Shown piece by piece: positions 21,428-29,417 of a stretch of DNA of 34,310 bases. This DNA is from Sulfurovum sp. (GTDB lineage: Bacteria; Campylobacterota; Campylobacteria; Campylobacterales; Sulfurovaceae): positions 1 to 34,310 of the forward strand of contig JALUXB010000009.1 of NCBI GenBank assembly GCA_027019175.1, given 5' to 3'. Position numbers and translations under genes: made by a program. Under the pieces are notes generated by a model that saw only the letters and a list, made by a program, of their open reading frames with translations, had not been told where the DNA came from and did not search any database. Position 1 is the stretch's first letter. Every line of letters begins with the position of its first letter.

Positions 21428-23724
21428 TACTTTCCTTCCTCGTAATATCCATACCCGTATCCATACCCGTAGCCGTAGCCGTGGCGATCGGCTTTCACAT
21501 CGTTTAAAACAATGCCCAGCCCATGTATCTCTTTAAGGTGTGAGAGCTCATTGATATTATGGATAAATGCTTTTTTGGAATACCCGGCACGCAGTACATA
21601 AATGCTGGTATCGGAAAGATGCATCAGGGTACGTGCATCGGTCATCAGACCAATTGGAGGAGTATCAAGAATGATCACATCATATGTTTCTCTCAATTCT
21701 TCCAATATTTTTTCTGTCAATTCACTCTGGATCAGCTCACTCGGATTGGGGGGAACAGGTCCGGAGGTAATGACATCAAGATTTTCATATTCTGTTTTTT
21801 GTATGACATTTTTCAAAGAGGTACTGCCGGCAAGCAGCGTGCTTACCCCCTGTCGATTGGGAAGATTGAATTTTTCATGTAAAGTCGGTTTACGCATATC
21901 GAAGTTCAATATGATGACTTTTTTGTTTGCAATGCTCATGATCGCTGCCAGATTGATACAGAGTGTCGTTTTCCCCTCTCCCCCTACTGTGGATGTCACA
22001 GAAATAATATGGGAATGTTCTTTACGCACCATAAATTGTAAATTGGTTCTCAGGTTTCTGAACGATTCTGCGACAGCAGACTTTGGAGAGAGCAGTACAG
22101 AAAGTTTGTTCTCATCTGTTTTGATATGGGGAATTGTGCCCAGCAGCGGCACATCTGTCATATATTTGACATCCTCCTCGCTCTGGATACGGTCATCTAA
22201 AAAGTTTCTTAGGAAAGCCAGGGCGATACCGACAATCAGCCCAAGGATCAATCCGATAAGAATGATCATTTTCCGTTTTGGTTTAATGGGGCTTCCCGGA
22301 TAAAGCGCCGTATCTATGATACGGTTTCTGCTGACCGTTGAAGCCTTGATGATAGCTGTTTCGGAACGTTTTTCAAGGAGATAGGAGTACACTTTTTCAT
22401 TGACGGCAAATTTCCTTTGCAGCTGCCCATACATACGTTCATCTGCAGGAAGCTCATTCAATTCCTTCTGATATCGTGCAATACTCTCTTCAAGCAGTCT
22501 TTTTTTCTCATCCATACTGCTTTTGAGATTCTTGATCATATCGGTGATGGTTTTTTTAAGATAGCTGATCTGCTTGCGAAGCTTGACCACACCGGGATAC
22601 ATCTCTGTGTAGTCTTCTCTAAGCTCTTTCTTCTTCAAAATTGCCTGCTGCAGAGCACTGAGCTGTTCCGCCAGGGCTTCATTGCCCCTACCGATGCCGA
22701 TTACAGAAACCGATTCAAGGTTTCTGCCTTTTTTGATTTTTTTGTAGAGGCTGTTAAGGAGTTCACTCTCTATCGATATCTCTTCAAGCTTCGATTCGGC
22801 CTCACTCATTTGTCGGATAATCACTTCTGCCTTGGAACTTAGGTTGACAGTATTGGTTCCCTTTTTAAACTCTTCGATCTTGACGGCCGAACTTTTCAGG
22901 TTTTCCGTAATTTTTTTCAGCTGCTTATCGATGAAATCCAGTTTCCGTGTTGCTTCTTTCGTTTTTTTCTCAATATTCTGCTTGATATAGGCTTCTGCCA
23001 GTGCATTGGTATATTCCTGTGTTCTCAGCGCAACATTGTCTTCATAGGAAATTGCCAATATGGTAGAATATTTGGAAGTTTGGGAAACACTCACTTTTCC
23101 GACAGGAAAATTTTCTTTGCTGACAACAAAACGGTAGGATGCATCTTTCAATGGTGCTGTACGGACAATATTCAGGTGAAAATGCGGCGTAACAACCTCT
23201 TCTCCAAAAGGAAGTACTTTATCGTAAGACCACACGCTGCCGTTTTTGTCTTTGCGTTCATCAACCACCAGTCTGAAATGCTTTGGATCAGCAACAGGAT
23301 AAAGCTTGAAAGTGATGCCGAATCCTTTTAACATCCCTACTTTAAATGGACTTGACTTATAAAGCTCTACCTCTTTAAAATGTCTTGTTGTAAAATAACG
23401 ATGGGAAAAATCCACATTCTCTGCCGCCATTTTTGCCAGAAAACGGGATTTGATAATACCTATTTCCGTATCAGGATTGACCGCTCCTGCATCCATAGCC
23501 ATGTTGATAACATCTCCAGCACCATAACCACGTTGCTGCAAACCGACTTCAACTGTCGCAGTAGACTGGTAAATATTAGGTTTGAAATAAGCAATATAGG
23601 CACTGACCGCACCAAATAAAATGACAAAGAAAATGATCATTTTCTTATATCGTAGGATGGTACGCAAGATTTCTTTGATATCTATTTCATCTTCATGTGT
23701 AGAAATATGATGTGGCTCGCCCAT
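21427..23724 (-). CDS. Polysaccharide co-polymerase / tyrosine autokinase, Wzc-like
   Basis: The 765 residues start at ATG 23724 with AAGGA; a longer frame to 23745 has no site. A Wzz domain follows a first membrane helix (KKMIIFFVILFGAVSAYIA, about 27-45). A long coiled region (about 255-440) leads to a GNVR-type segment (ADERMYGQLQRKFAVNEKVY) and a second helix (MIILIGLILGLIVGIALAF). The kinase domain has Walker A TVGGEGKTT near 575, Walker A' VIILNFDMRKP and Walker B DVIILDTPP. The tail is a run of six Gly-Tyr repeats and one more Tyr, the expected autophosphorylation cluster. It controls chain length and export of exopolysaccharide. Confidence 0.92.
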   Translation of the reverse strand: MGEPHHISTHEDEIDIKEILRTILRYKKMIIFFVILFGAVSAYIAYFKPNIYQSTATVEVGLQQRGYGAGDVINMAMDAGAVNPDTEIGIIKSRFLAKMAAENVDFSHRYFTTRHFKEVELYKSSPFKVGMLKGFGITFKLYPVADPKHFRLVVDERKDKNGSVWSYDKVLPFGEEVVTPHFHLNIVRTAPLKDASYRFVVSKENFPVGKVSVSQTSKYSTILAISYEDNVALRTQEYTNALAEAYIKQNIEKKTKEATRKLDFIDKQLKKITENLKSSAVKIEEFKKGTNTVNLSSKAEVIIRQMSEAESKLEEISIESELLNSLYKKIKKGRNLESVSVIGIGRGNEALAEQLSALQQAILKKKELREDYTEMYPGVVKLRKQISYLKKTITDMIKNLKSSMDEKKRLLEESIARYQKELNELPADERMYGQLQRKFAVNEKVYSYLLEKRSETAIIKASTVSRNRIIDTALYPGSPIKPKRKMIILIGLILGLIVGIALAFLRNFLDDRIQSEEDVKYMTDVPLLGTIPHIKTDENKLSVLLSPKSAVAESFRNLRTNLQFMVRKEHSHIISVTSTVGGEGKTTLCINLAAIMSIANKKVIILNFDMRKPTLHEKFNLPNRQGVSTLLAGSTSLKNVIQKTEYENLDVITSGPVPPNPSELIQSELTEKILEELRETYDVIILDTPPIGLMTDARTLMHLSDTSIYVLRAGYSKKAFIHNINELSHLKEIHGLGIVLNDVKADRHGYGYGYGYGYGYYEEGK
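21442..21480 (-). repeat. Gly-Tyr codon repeat in the kinase tail
   Basis: Six tandem 6-bp units of the form GGN-TAY, plus one extra TAT/TAC, encode GY repeats at the C-terminus of the kinase. Third bases vary (GGC TAC, GGG TAT, GGA TAC), so the array is not perfect, but it can still gain or lose units by slippage and so alter the number of phosphorylatable tyrosines. Confidence 0.75.
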
Positions 23725-23817
23725 TTTTATCCTTGCTGCATACACGCTATGGTATATTTTGAAGAGATATTATAACCAAATAAATTTAGGCTCCTGCAAA
23801 AGCACAGTATCGCAAAT

Positions 23818-24831
23818 TTAGTATGTATACCCATTTGGATTCTGGCTTTGCCACCGCCAGGTATCTTCACACATCTCTTCGATTCCCCTCTTCGCTTCCC
23901 ATCCAAGTACTTTTTTTGCATAGGCAGGATCAGCATAACACTTTGCAATATCACCATTGCGTCGAGGCGCAAACACATATGGTACTTTTTTTCCGGAAGC
24001 TTTCTCAAATGCCTTTACCATATCGAGAACAGAATATCCCTGACCGGTACCGAGATTCACTGTCAAAACACCTTTGATATCCGGTAATTTTTCAAGTGCT
24101 TTAAGATGCCCTTCAGCAAGATCAACAACATGAATATAATCTCGTACACCTGTTCCGTCATGGGTATCATAGTCATTACCGAATATGCTGAGTTTCTCCC
24201 GTTTCCCTACCGCTGTTTGCGCAATAAACGGCATAAGATTGTTTGGAATGCCGCTTGGGTCTTCGCCAATACGCCCGGACTCATGAGCACCTACCGGATT
24301 GAAATAACGCAGAAGTATGACTTTCCATTCAGCATCAGAGATATAAAGATCTTTCAATATTTCTTCAACAAAAAGCTTGCTGCGTCCGTAAGGGTTGGTC
24401 GCTGAAAGGGGAAAATCCTCTTTTATAGGGGTAGTATGCGGATCACCGTAGACTGTTGCAGAGGAGGAAAAAACGATCTGCCTGCAGCCGTGTTCTGCCA
24501 TTACTTCACACAGCTGTACTGTCCCGCAGACATTGTTTTCATAATAGCGCAGCGGCTGTTCGACAGACTCACCAACTGCTTTAAGACCGGCAAAGTGGAT
24601 CACCGCATCGATTTTATGATTGCTGAATACCTCCTCAAGATCTTTCCTGCTACGGATATCCCCTTCAATCAATATCGTCTTTTTGTCTGTCAGGGCTTCA
24701 ACCTGTCTAATGCTCTCCGCTGATGCATTGCTGAAATTATCAAAGACAATAACATCATAGCCCGCGTTAAGAAGCAGAAGCGTGGTATGTGAACCAATAT
24801 AGCCGGCACCGCCGGTAACCAATATTTTCAA
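23818..24831 (-). CDS. galE: UDP-glucose 4-epimerase
   Basis: GalE interconverts UDP-glucose and UDP-galactose for surface polysaccharide. The 337 residues have the NAD loop GGAGYIGSH (7-15), DNFSNAS (31-37), VIHFAGLKAVGESV, SSSATVYGDP around 122-131, and the catalytic Tyr148-x-x-x-Lys152 (PYGRSK). RYFNPVGAH and DGTGVRDYIHVVDLA are typical of GalE. The length is usual for the family. It lies 93 bp before the kinase gene and 12 bp after a small membrane-protein gene, so it is probably in the exopolysaccharide operon. Confidence 0.95.
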   Translation of the reverse strand: MKILVTGGAGYIGSHTTLLLLNAGYDVIVFDNFSNASAESIRQVEALTDKKTILIEGDIRSRKDLEEVFSNHKIDAVIHFAGLKAVGESVEQPLRYYENNVCGTVQLCEVMAEHGCRQIVFSSSATVYGDPHTTPIKEDFPLSATNPYGRSKLFVEEILKDLYISDAEWKVILLRYFNPVGAHESGRIGEDPSGIPNNLMPFIAQTAVGKREKLSIFGNDYDTHDGTGVRDYIHVVDLAEGHLKALEKLPDIKGVLTVNLGTGQGYSVLDMVKAFEKASGKKVPYVFAPRRNGDIAKCYADPAYAKKVLGWEAKRGIEEMCEDTWRWQSQNPNGYTY

Positions 24832-24843
24832 ACGAAGATACTC

Positions 24844-25209
24844 CTATACCCGTAGTGTAAGCAATGCTTTTTTCGTCAAAAGCCAAACGTCAGTAAATGT
24901 AATAATCAAATAAAAGCCGATTAGCCAAAATACCAACTGTGAAGTGCCGTGAAATGCAGCGAGGAAATCAGAAACAGGTACACCCACCACGAGGCAAAAA
25001 TAGAAAAAACCAAGAAATAGCCCCAAAACATAAGGCAAAAGCAGAAGGGAACCAAGCATTGAAAGAATCGGGTTTTGTTCAAAAAACGTCACTAACCCTC
25101 TTTTCTCCTCTTCAATCTCATCCATTATCGTGTGAGAAGGTTTTCTTCTTCTCCCCATACCCTTATTCAACTCTATAAGATTAAAATCATTTTTGTTAGA
25201 GGTTCTCAT
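24844..25209 (-). CDS. Small membrane protein, unrecognised
   Basis: From ATG 25209 the product has 121 residues (GTG 25221 is an alternative next to AAGGGA). The N-terminal 60 residues are charged (GMGRRRKPSHT, DEIEEEKRG). Two hydrophobic segments follow: PILSMLGSLLLLPYVLGLFL running on to FFYFCLVVGV, and LVFWLIGFYLIITFTDVWLL. I do not recognise a family. As first gene of the presumed galE-polysaccharide transcript it may belong to that pathway. A 20-bp dyad lies 39 bp upstream. Confidence 0.65.
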   Translation of the reverse strand: MRTSNKNDFNLIELNKGMGRRRKPSHTIMDEIEEEKRGLVTFFEQNPILSMLGSLLLLPYVLGLFLGFFYFCLVVGVPVSDFLAAFHGTSQLVFWLIGFYLIITFTDVWLLTKKALLTLRV

Positions 25210-25247
25210 ATTTAGCAACACTTCCCTTCATTATTACGGTAAAAATA

Positions 25248-25267
25248 TTATTGATGATTATCAATAA
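25248..25267. promoter_or_regulatory. 20-bp perfect dyad upstream of the polysaccharide transcript
   Basis: TTATTGAT, GATT, ATCAATAA form a perfect 8-bp inverted repeat with a 4-bp centre. The right half GATTATCA resembles half of a Fur box, but the match to the 7-1-7 Fur consensus is incomplete. It may be an operator for the minus-strand gene starting at 25209. Confidence 0.35.
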
Positions 25268-25352
25268 AACAACAGACAGGTAATAATTATAGCTTTTTTA
25301 TTATGAAACTATACTAATATGAATATATGGTATTTATGAGGATTTTAAGAAG

Positions 25353-25427
<75 letters not shown>

Positions 25428-25455
25428 ACGGTTAAAAGAAGTTACAAACTTAAAA

Positions 25456-25530
25456 TGGCTCCGGCACCAGGATTCGAACCTGGGACCAAATGATTAACAG
25501 TCATCTACTCTACCGCTGAGCTATGCCGGA
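25456..25530 (-). tRNA. tRNA-Asn (GTT), copy 2
   Basis: A second 75-nt cloverleaf with anticodon GTT lies 28 bp upstream on the same strand. The D arm and anticodon region are nearly the same as copy 1, but the acceptor (TCCGGCA/TGCCGGA) and T stem (CCAGG/CCTGG) differ by compensated changes. The CCA end is encoded. Confidence 0.95.
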
Positions 25531-25586
25531 ACAGTTAAATTTGTGAATGGGATTATAGAGAAAAAGTCCTTTAAAGTCAAGGGTAT

Positions 25587-26549
25587 TTAATCCTTTTTAT
25601 AAAAAATGACGCCGTTAGAGTCTACCTGTACAATTTTTTTCTCATTTTGCAGAAATTCAAATCGTTTTTGACTCGCTTCATCAAACAAGGCTTCAATATC
25701 TTCCTTTGTTAATGGACGCTTGGCGAGGGTGTCGAGTATCTCTTCTTCAGTATAGGCAGAAGGGGTCATGTGTGCTTTTTTGCGTGACGCAATATAGAGC
25801 GGAAGAGAAGGATCAAACTGTCGGCTCAAAGCCAAAAGTCTCTCATAACTGACCGGTTTTACATCAAATGCCGGCGGACGGTCAATCGTACCGAGATCAA
25901 TACGGTCGGGATGTAGTTTCAGAAGGTAGTCATTAAGTGCCCCAATCTCTTCAGGTTTGTCATTGAGTGTTGCTACCACCAAAATTTCGATAATGAGCGA
26001 ACCCCGGTAACGTGCTTTAAAATCAAGCATTCCCTTTTTAATACGCTCTACATCGATCCCCTCATGCGAACGGTCGAGTTTTTTAAGGCACTTCTGTGTC
26101 GCACAGTCAAGTGAGAGCTTCACTTCATCAAACTTTAGCAGTGCTTCCTGTATTTTTGGATCATCAATCGTCGCTGCATTGGAGAGAATGAGCGTTTTGG
26201 TATGTCCCTTGATCTTATTGATCACTTCTATCAGCTCATTGAGATAAGGATAAAGCGTAGGCTCTCCATTGGCAGTTACCGTCAACACATCGATATCGCC
26301 ATGTTCACGCAATCCCTCTTTGACAGCATTTATGATCTGTGCCACAGGAAGCACCTCATCCTGCTGCGCCATCGTCTTGGCAGGATCAAGTTCACAGTAA
26401 AGGCAGTCGAAGTTGCACTGTTTCTTGCCCGGGCTCAGGTCAATGCCGAGAGATTTTCCAAACCTTCTTGAGTTGATGGGGCCGAAGATGATATTTGGAA
26501 AGCGCTTAGCGTTGAGCGTTGTACGTTGAGATATGTTGTTAGTTGGCAT
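25587..26549 (-). CDS. Radical SAM protein
   Basis: The 320 residues contain FGPINSRRFGKSLGIDLSPG followed by CNFDCLYCE, a CxxxCxxC cluster at Cys45, Cys49 and Cys52 for the 4Fe-4S/SAM site. DVLTVTANGEPTLYPYL supplies the GGE-like SAM contact (NGE), and LILSNAATI and VKLSLDCAT are further barrel strands. The last 80 residues (YTEEEILDTLAKRPLTKEDIEALF) look like a small winged-helix or helical domain. This subgroup is widespread in Campylobacterota and usually annotated only as radical SAM; I cannot name its substrate. It is followed by the two tRNA-Asn genes on the same strand. Confidence 0.88.
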   Translation of the reverse strand: MPTNNISQRTTLNAKRFPNIIFGPINSRRFGKSLGIDLSPGKKQCNFDCLYCELDPAKTMAQQDEVLPVAQIINAVKEGLREHGDIDVLTVTANGEPTLYPYLNELIEVINKIKGHTKTLILSNAATIDDPKIQEALLKFDEVKLSLDCATQKCLKKLDRSHEGIDVERIKKGMLDFKARYRGSLIIEILVVATLNDKPEEIGALNDYLLKLHPDRIDLGTIDRPPAFDVKPVSYERLLALSRQFDPSLPLYIASRKKAHMTPSAYTEEEILDTLAKRPLTKEDIEALFDEASQKRFEFLQNEKKIVQVDSNGVIFYKKD

Positions 26550-26605
26550 AATTTTTCTTTAGTGAGTCAATCATTCTTATAATATCGCTTTGAGTTCTTT
26601 GACCC

Positions 26606-26625
26606 AAAAGAAACCTGTTTCTTTT
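26606..26625. repeat. 20-bp palindrome between hemE and the radical SAM gene
   Basis: AAAAGAAAC, CT, GTTTCTTTT is a palindrome with 9-bp arms. It lies downstream of hemE on the minus strand and could act as a weak AT-rich terminator, but the stem has little GC. Confidence 0.35.
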
Positions 26626-26714
26626 TGAATATATCCGAATTGGCAACTGCGTTTCCAGAGATCAAGTCGTTCACATCGCATTTAATCATCTTCCTCTCTA
26701 TTCAAGGCTAAATC

Positions 26715-26736
26715 GGTGCGTGATTACGCACCCTAC
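26715..26736. repeat. Single REP-like unit D
   Basis: GGTGCGT, loop GATT, ACGCACC, then CTAC: identical over 22 nt to the right unit of pair C (5452-5473), 21 kb away. It lies 30 bp after the hemE stop, so on the minus strand it forms a GC-rich hairpin that may protect or end the hemE transcript. No opposed partner is seen nearby. Confidence 0.75.
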
Positions 26737-26765
26737 ATCTCCATGTTCAGCGCTGTGTCGCAGAC

Positions 26766-27806
26766 TCAGCCCTTCCGGCTTACTCTGTGACATTCTTTGA
26801 CAAAATGCTTTGCATTCTCCACCGGTACGTCGGGGAGAATCCCGTGTCCGAGGTTAAAGATGTGGCGTTTGCTGCCCATGATCTCCTGAAGTGCTTCGAC
26901 ACATTCGGTGGTCGCCTCTTTGGAGTAGAGACGGCAGGGTTCCATGTTGCCCTGAAGGACATATTTGTCTCCCAGTTTCTCTTTGGCAAATGCCATTGGC
27001 GTACCCCAGTCGACACCAAACACATCGAAATTGCCGTAGACAAGTCCTCGTTCGATAAATGCCGGAATACCTTTGGGGAACATGATGATAGGAATATGCG
27101 GATATTTCGCTTTGAGATAGTCGGCGATCTCTATCATATATTTCCAGCTGAATTCATCATATTTGCTCGGCTCGATCGCTGCTGCCCAGGAGTCAAAGAT
27201 CTGCACCACATCAATACCCGATTCGATCTGCTTCTCCATATAGAGTTTGACAACCTCGGTCACTTTGGCAAGGATATTGTGCAGCAGTTCAGGATTGGTA
27301 TACATCATCTTCTTGCAGATATTATAAGTCTTGGTACCCTGTCCCTCGATCATATAAGTCGCCAATGTCCACGGTGCACCGGTAAAACCGATGAGTGCCT
27401 TGTCATCTGCCAGACGTTCTTTGATCAACTTGATCGTATCGTACACATAGGTTAGCCTGCCAGCAGCCTCTTCACCGCCGATGAGTCTATCAAGATCCTC
27501 CTGCGATGTGATAGGGTCGGAAAACTTGGGTCCTTCTCCCTTGACAAAGCTCAGATCCATCCCCATCTCATCGGGGATCACCAAAATATCACTAAAGAGG
27601 ATTGCTGCATCCACACCGACAATATCTACCGGCTGCAATGTTACTTCAGCCGCTTTTTCAGGGTCGTGGCACAGGTCAAGAAAACTCCCCGCTTCGGCAC
27701 GTACTTTCATATATTCGGGCAGATATCGTCCCGCCTGTCTCATCATCCATACCGGTGTGTACGGTGTCTCCTTGCCCAAACAGGCATCTACAAAAATCTT
27801 GCTCAT
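26766..27806 (-). CDS. hemE: Uroporphyrinogen decarboxylase
   Basis: HemE removes four acetate carboxyls from uroporphyrinogen III to make coproporphyrinogen III in heme synthesis. The 346 residues show [16 protein letters not shown] (17-32, with the substrate-binding Arg), [15 protein letters not shown] (the catalytic Asp in SDIL), [23 protein letters not shown], and [21 protein letters not shown] by key residues N-L-G-H-G-I. The length is normal. The start shares bases with the stop of the UPF0114 gene (ATGA-type), so it ends the gyrA-asd-UPF0114-hemE transcript. Confidence 0.96.
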   Translation of the reverse strand: MSKIFVDACLGKETPYTPVWMMRQAGRYLPEYMKVRAEAGSFLDLCHDPEKAAEVTLQPVDIVGVDAAILFSDILVIPDEMGMDLSFVKGEGPKFSDPITSQEDLDRLIGGEEAAGRLTYVYDTIKLIKERLADDKALIGFTGAPWTLATYMIEGQGTKTYNICKKMMYTNPELLHNILAKVTEVVKLYMEKQIESGIDVVQIFDSWAAAIEPSKYDEFSWKYMIEIADYLKAKYPHIPIIMFPKGIPAFIERGLVYGNFDVFGVDWGTPMAFAKEKLGDKYVLQGNMEPCRLYSKEATTECVEALQEIMGSKRHIFNLGHGILPDVPVENAKHFVKECHRVSRKG

Positions 27807-28375
27807 CAGTGGCTGTCTCCCTTATGCATAAAATAGAATGCCAGTGCAAGTGCCAAAATAGCACCCGCAAGGGCGAGCATGTCCATGGCGCCACCGTAGG
27901 TCGTGTGCATGGCACGCTTGAAAAAGCCGACAATGAGCACCATAATGATCACCTTGGCAAGCTTGTCTTTGAGTTCATCGAGCGAATGGATCTCCAGTAT
28001 TTTGGAGGCTGCACTGCGCTCTGCTACATCGATTTTGGAAATGAACAGTTCATAAAGTCCGAAACCGAAGATGAACAGCACAATCGCTATCAGATAGAGG
28101 TCTATTGCCCCAATCAACTCGGCAACAATTTTCTCATGGAAATTTGCTACATGCCCTGCATGTCCAAAATAGTTTGTAAAAACTGTACCGGCTACATGCC
28201 AAACATCGACACTTGCAACAATAAAGAGCGCAATGCCCCCTATCATACTGAAAATAACAGCAAGCAGGACGAAAAAGCGTGTACCCCATAGCACACTTTC
28301 AAAGGCATGCTCAATCACCGACTGGTTTTCCCTGTCCATTGCCAAATGTTCTTCTTCTGTATGTGTCTCTTTCAT
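27806..28375 (-). CDS. UPF0114 (YqhA-like) membrane protein
   Basis: The 189 residues have an N-terminal cytoplasmic stretch and about four membrane segments: [40 protein letters not shown], the [11 protein letters not shown] helix, and [31 protein letters not shown] followed by [19 protein letters not shown] is the UPF0114 signature by key residues. The role is unknown. It sits 3 bp after asd and overlaps hemE, so it is co-transcribed with housekeeping genes. Confidence 0.88.
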   Translation of the reverse strand: MKETHTEEEHLAMDRENQSVIEHAFESVLWGTRFFVLLAVIFSMIGGIALFIVASVDVWHVAGTVFTNYFGHAGHVANFHEKIVAELIGAIDLYLIAIVLFIFGFGLYELFISKIDVAERSAASKILEIHSLDELKDKLAKVIIMVLIVGFFKRAMHTTYGGAMDMLALAGAILALALAFYFMHKGDSH

Positions 28376-28378
28376 AAG

Positions 28379-29416
28379 TTACACATCCTCCTGAAGTTTG
28401 ATCCACTTCTGAGCAATACGTACTGCATTGGTCGCAGCCCCTACTCTGACCTGATCTGCTACACCCCACATATGGAGTATATTTTCAGAGAAGATATCTT
28501 TTCTGATACGGCCGACATAGGTATAATCTGTATCGGTTGCCGTAATCGGCATGGGATATTCACCCTTTTCAAGATCATCGACAACTTTTACATTCTCGAA
28601 GTTCGCCAGTGCTTCTCTGGCTTCTTCTACACTCACATCAACCCCTTCTTTAAACGTTACAGTAATCGACTCGGAGTGTGAACGGAGCACCGGAACACGT
28701 ACACAGGTAGCCGAGACGGCAAAGTCTGTATGCATGATCTTGTTGGTCTCATTGACCATCTTCATCTCCTCTTTGGTGTAGCCGTTTTCCATAGGTTTGT
28801 CGATCTGAGGAATGACATTGAGCGCAATCTGGTGACTGAAGGCTTCTATGTCCGTTTCATCGAGTTTGAAAGCGAAAAAGTCTTTCATCTGCATTACCAG
28901 CTCTTCCATTCCCTTTTTGCCTGCACCCGAAACTGCCTGATAGGTACTTACATCGACACGTTTGATGCCGTAGAGATCATCAAGCGGCTTGAGCAGCTGT
29001 ACCATCTGAATCGTCGAACAGTTGGGGTTTGCAATGATTCCGGTATCTTCCCACAGTTCAATATCTTCGGGGTTTACCTCAGGTACGACCAGCGGCACAT
29101 CAGGATCCATTCGGAAGTGTGAAGTGTTATCGATCACTACAGCTCCCGCTTCAACCGCATACTTGGCATAGTGTGCCGAAATGCTACCGCCTGCACTGAA
29201 GAAGGCGATATCGATATCGCGTCCTTCAAAGACAGTCTCTGTTAACTCTTCGATCTTGTAGGTTTTCCCCTGACACTCGACTTCAACCCCTACACTGTTT
29301 GCACTGGCCAAGGGAAGTACGGTATTGATGGGAAACTTCACCTCATCCAGTACTCTAAAAAGCTCTTCGCCCACAGCGCCGGATGCGCCAACAACTGCTA
29401 CATTATATTTTTTCAT
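28379..29416 (-). CDS. asd: Aspartate-semialdehyde dehydrogenase
   Basis: Asd reduces aspartyl phosphate to the semialdehyde for lysine, diaminopimelate, threonine and methionine. The 345 residues have the NADP loop VVGASGAVGEEL (8-19), FFSAGGSISAHYA, VIDNTSHFRMDPDVPLVVPE, catalytic Cys133 in ANPNCSTIQM, YQAVSGAGKKGMEEL, and ATCVRVPVLRSHSESITV, which carries the active-site region His. Length and motif order are standard. It starts one base after the gyrA stop, which implies strict co-transcription. Confidence 0.96.
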   Translation of the reverse strand: MKKYNVAVVGASGAVGEELFRVLDEVKFPINTVLPLASANSVGVEVECQGKTYKIEELTETVFEGRDIDIAFFSAGGSISAHYAKYAVEAGAVVIDNTSHFRMDPDVPLVVPEVNPEDIELWEDTGIIANPNCSTIQMVQLLKPLDDLYGIKRVDVSTYQAVSGAGKKGMEELVMQMKDFFAFKLDETDIEAFSHQIALNVIPQIDKPMENGYTKEEMKMVNETNKIMHTDFAVSATCVRVPVLRSHSESITVTFKEGVDVSVEEAREALANFENVKVVDDLEKGEYPMPITATDTDYTYVGRIRKDIFSENILHMWGVADQVRVGAATNAVRIAQKWIKLQEDV

Positions 29417-29417
29417 T

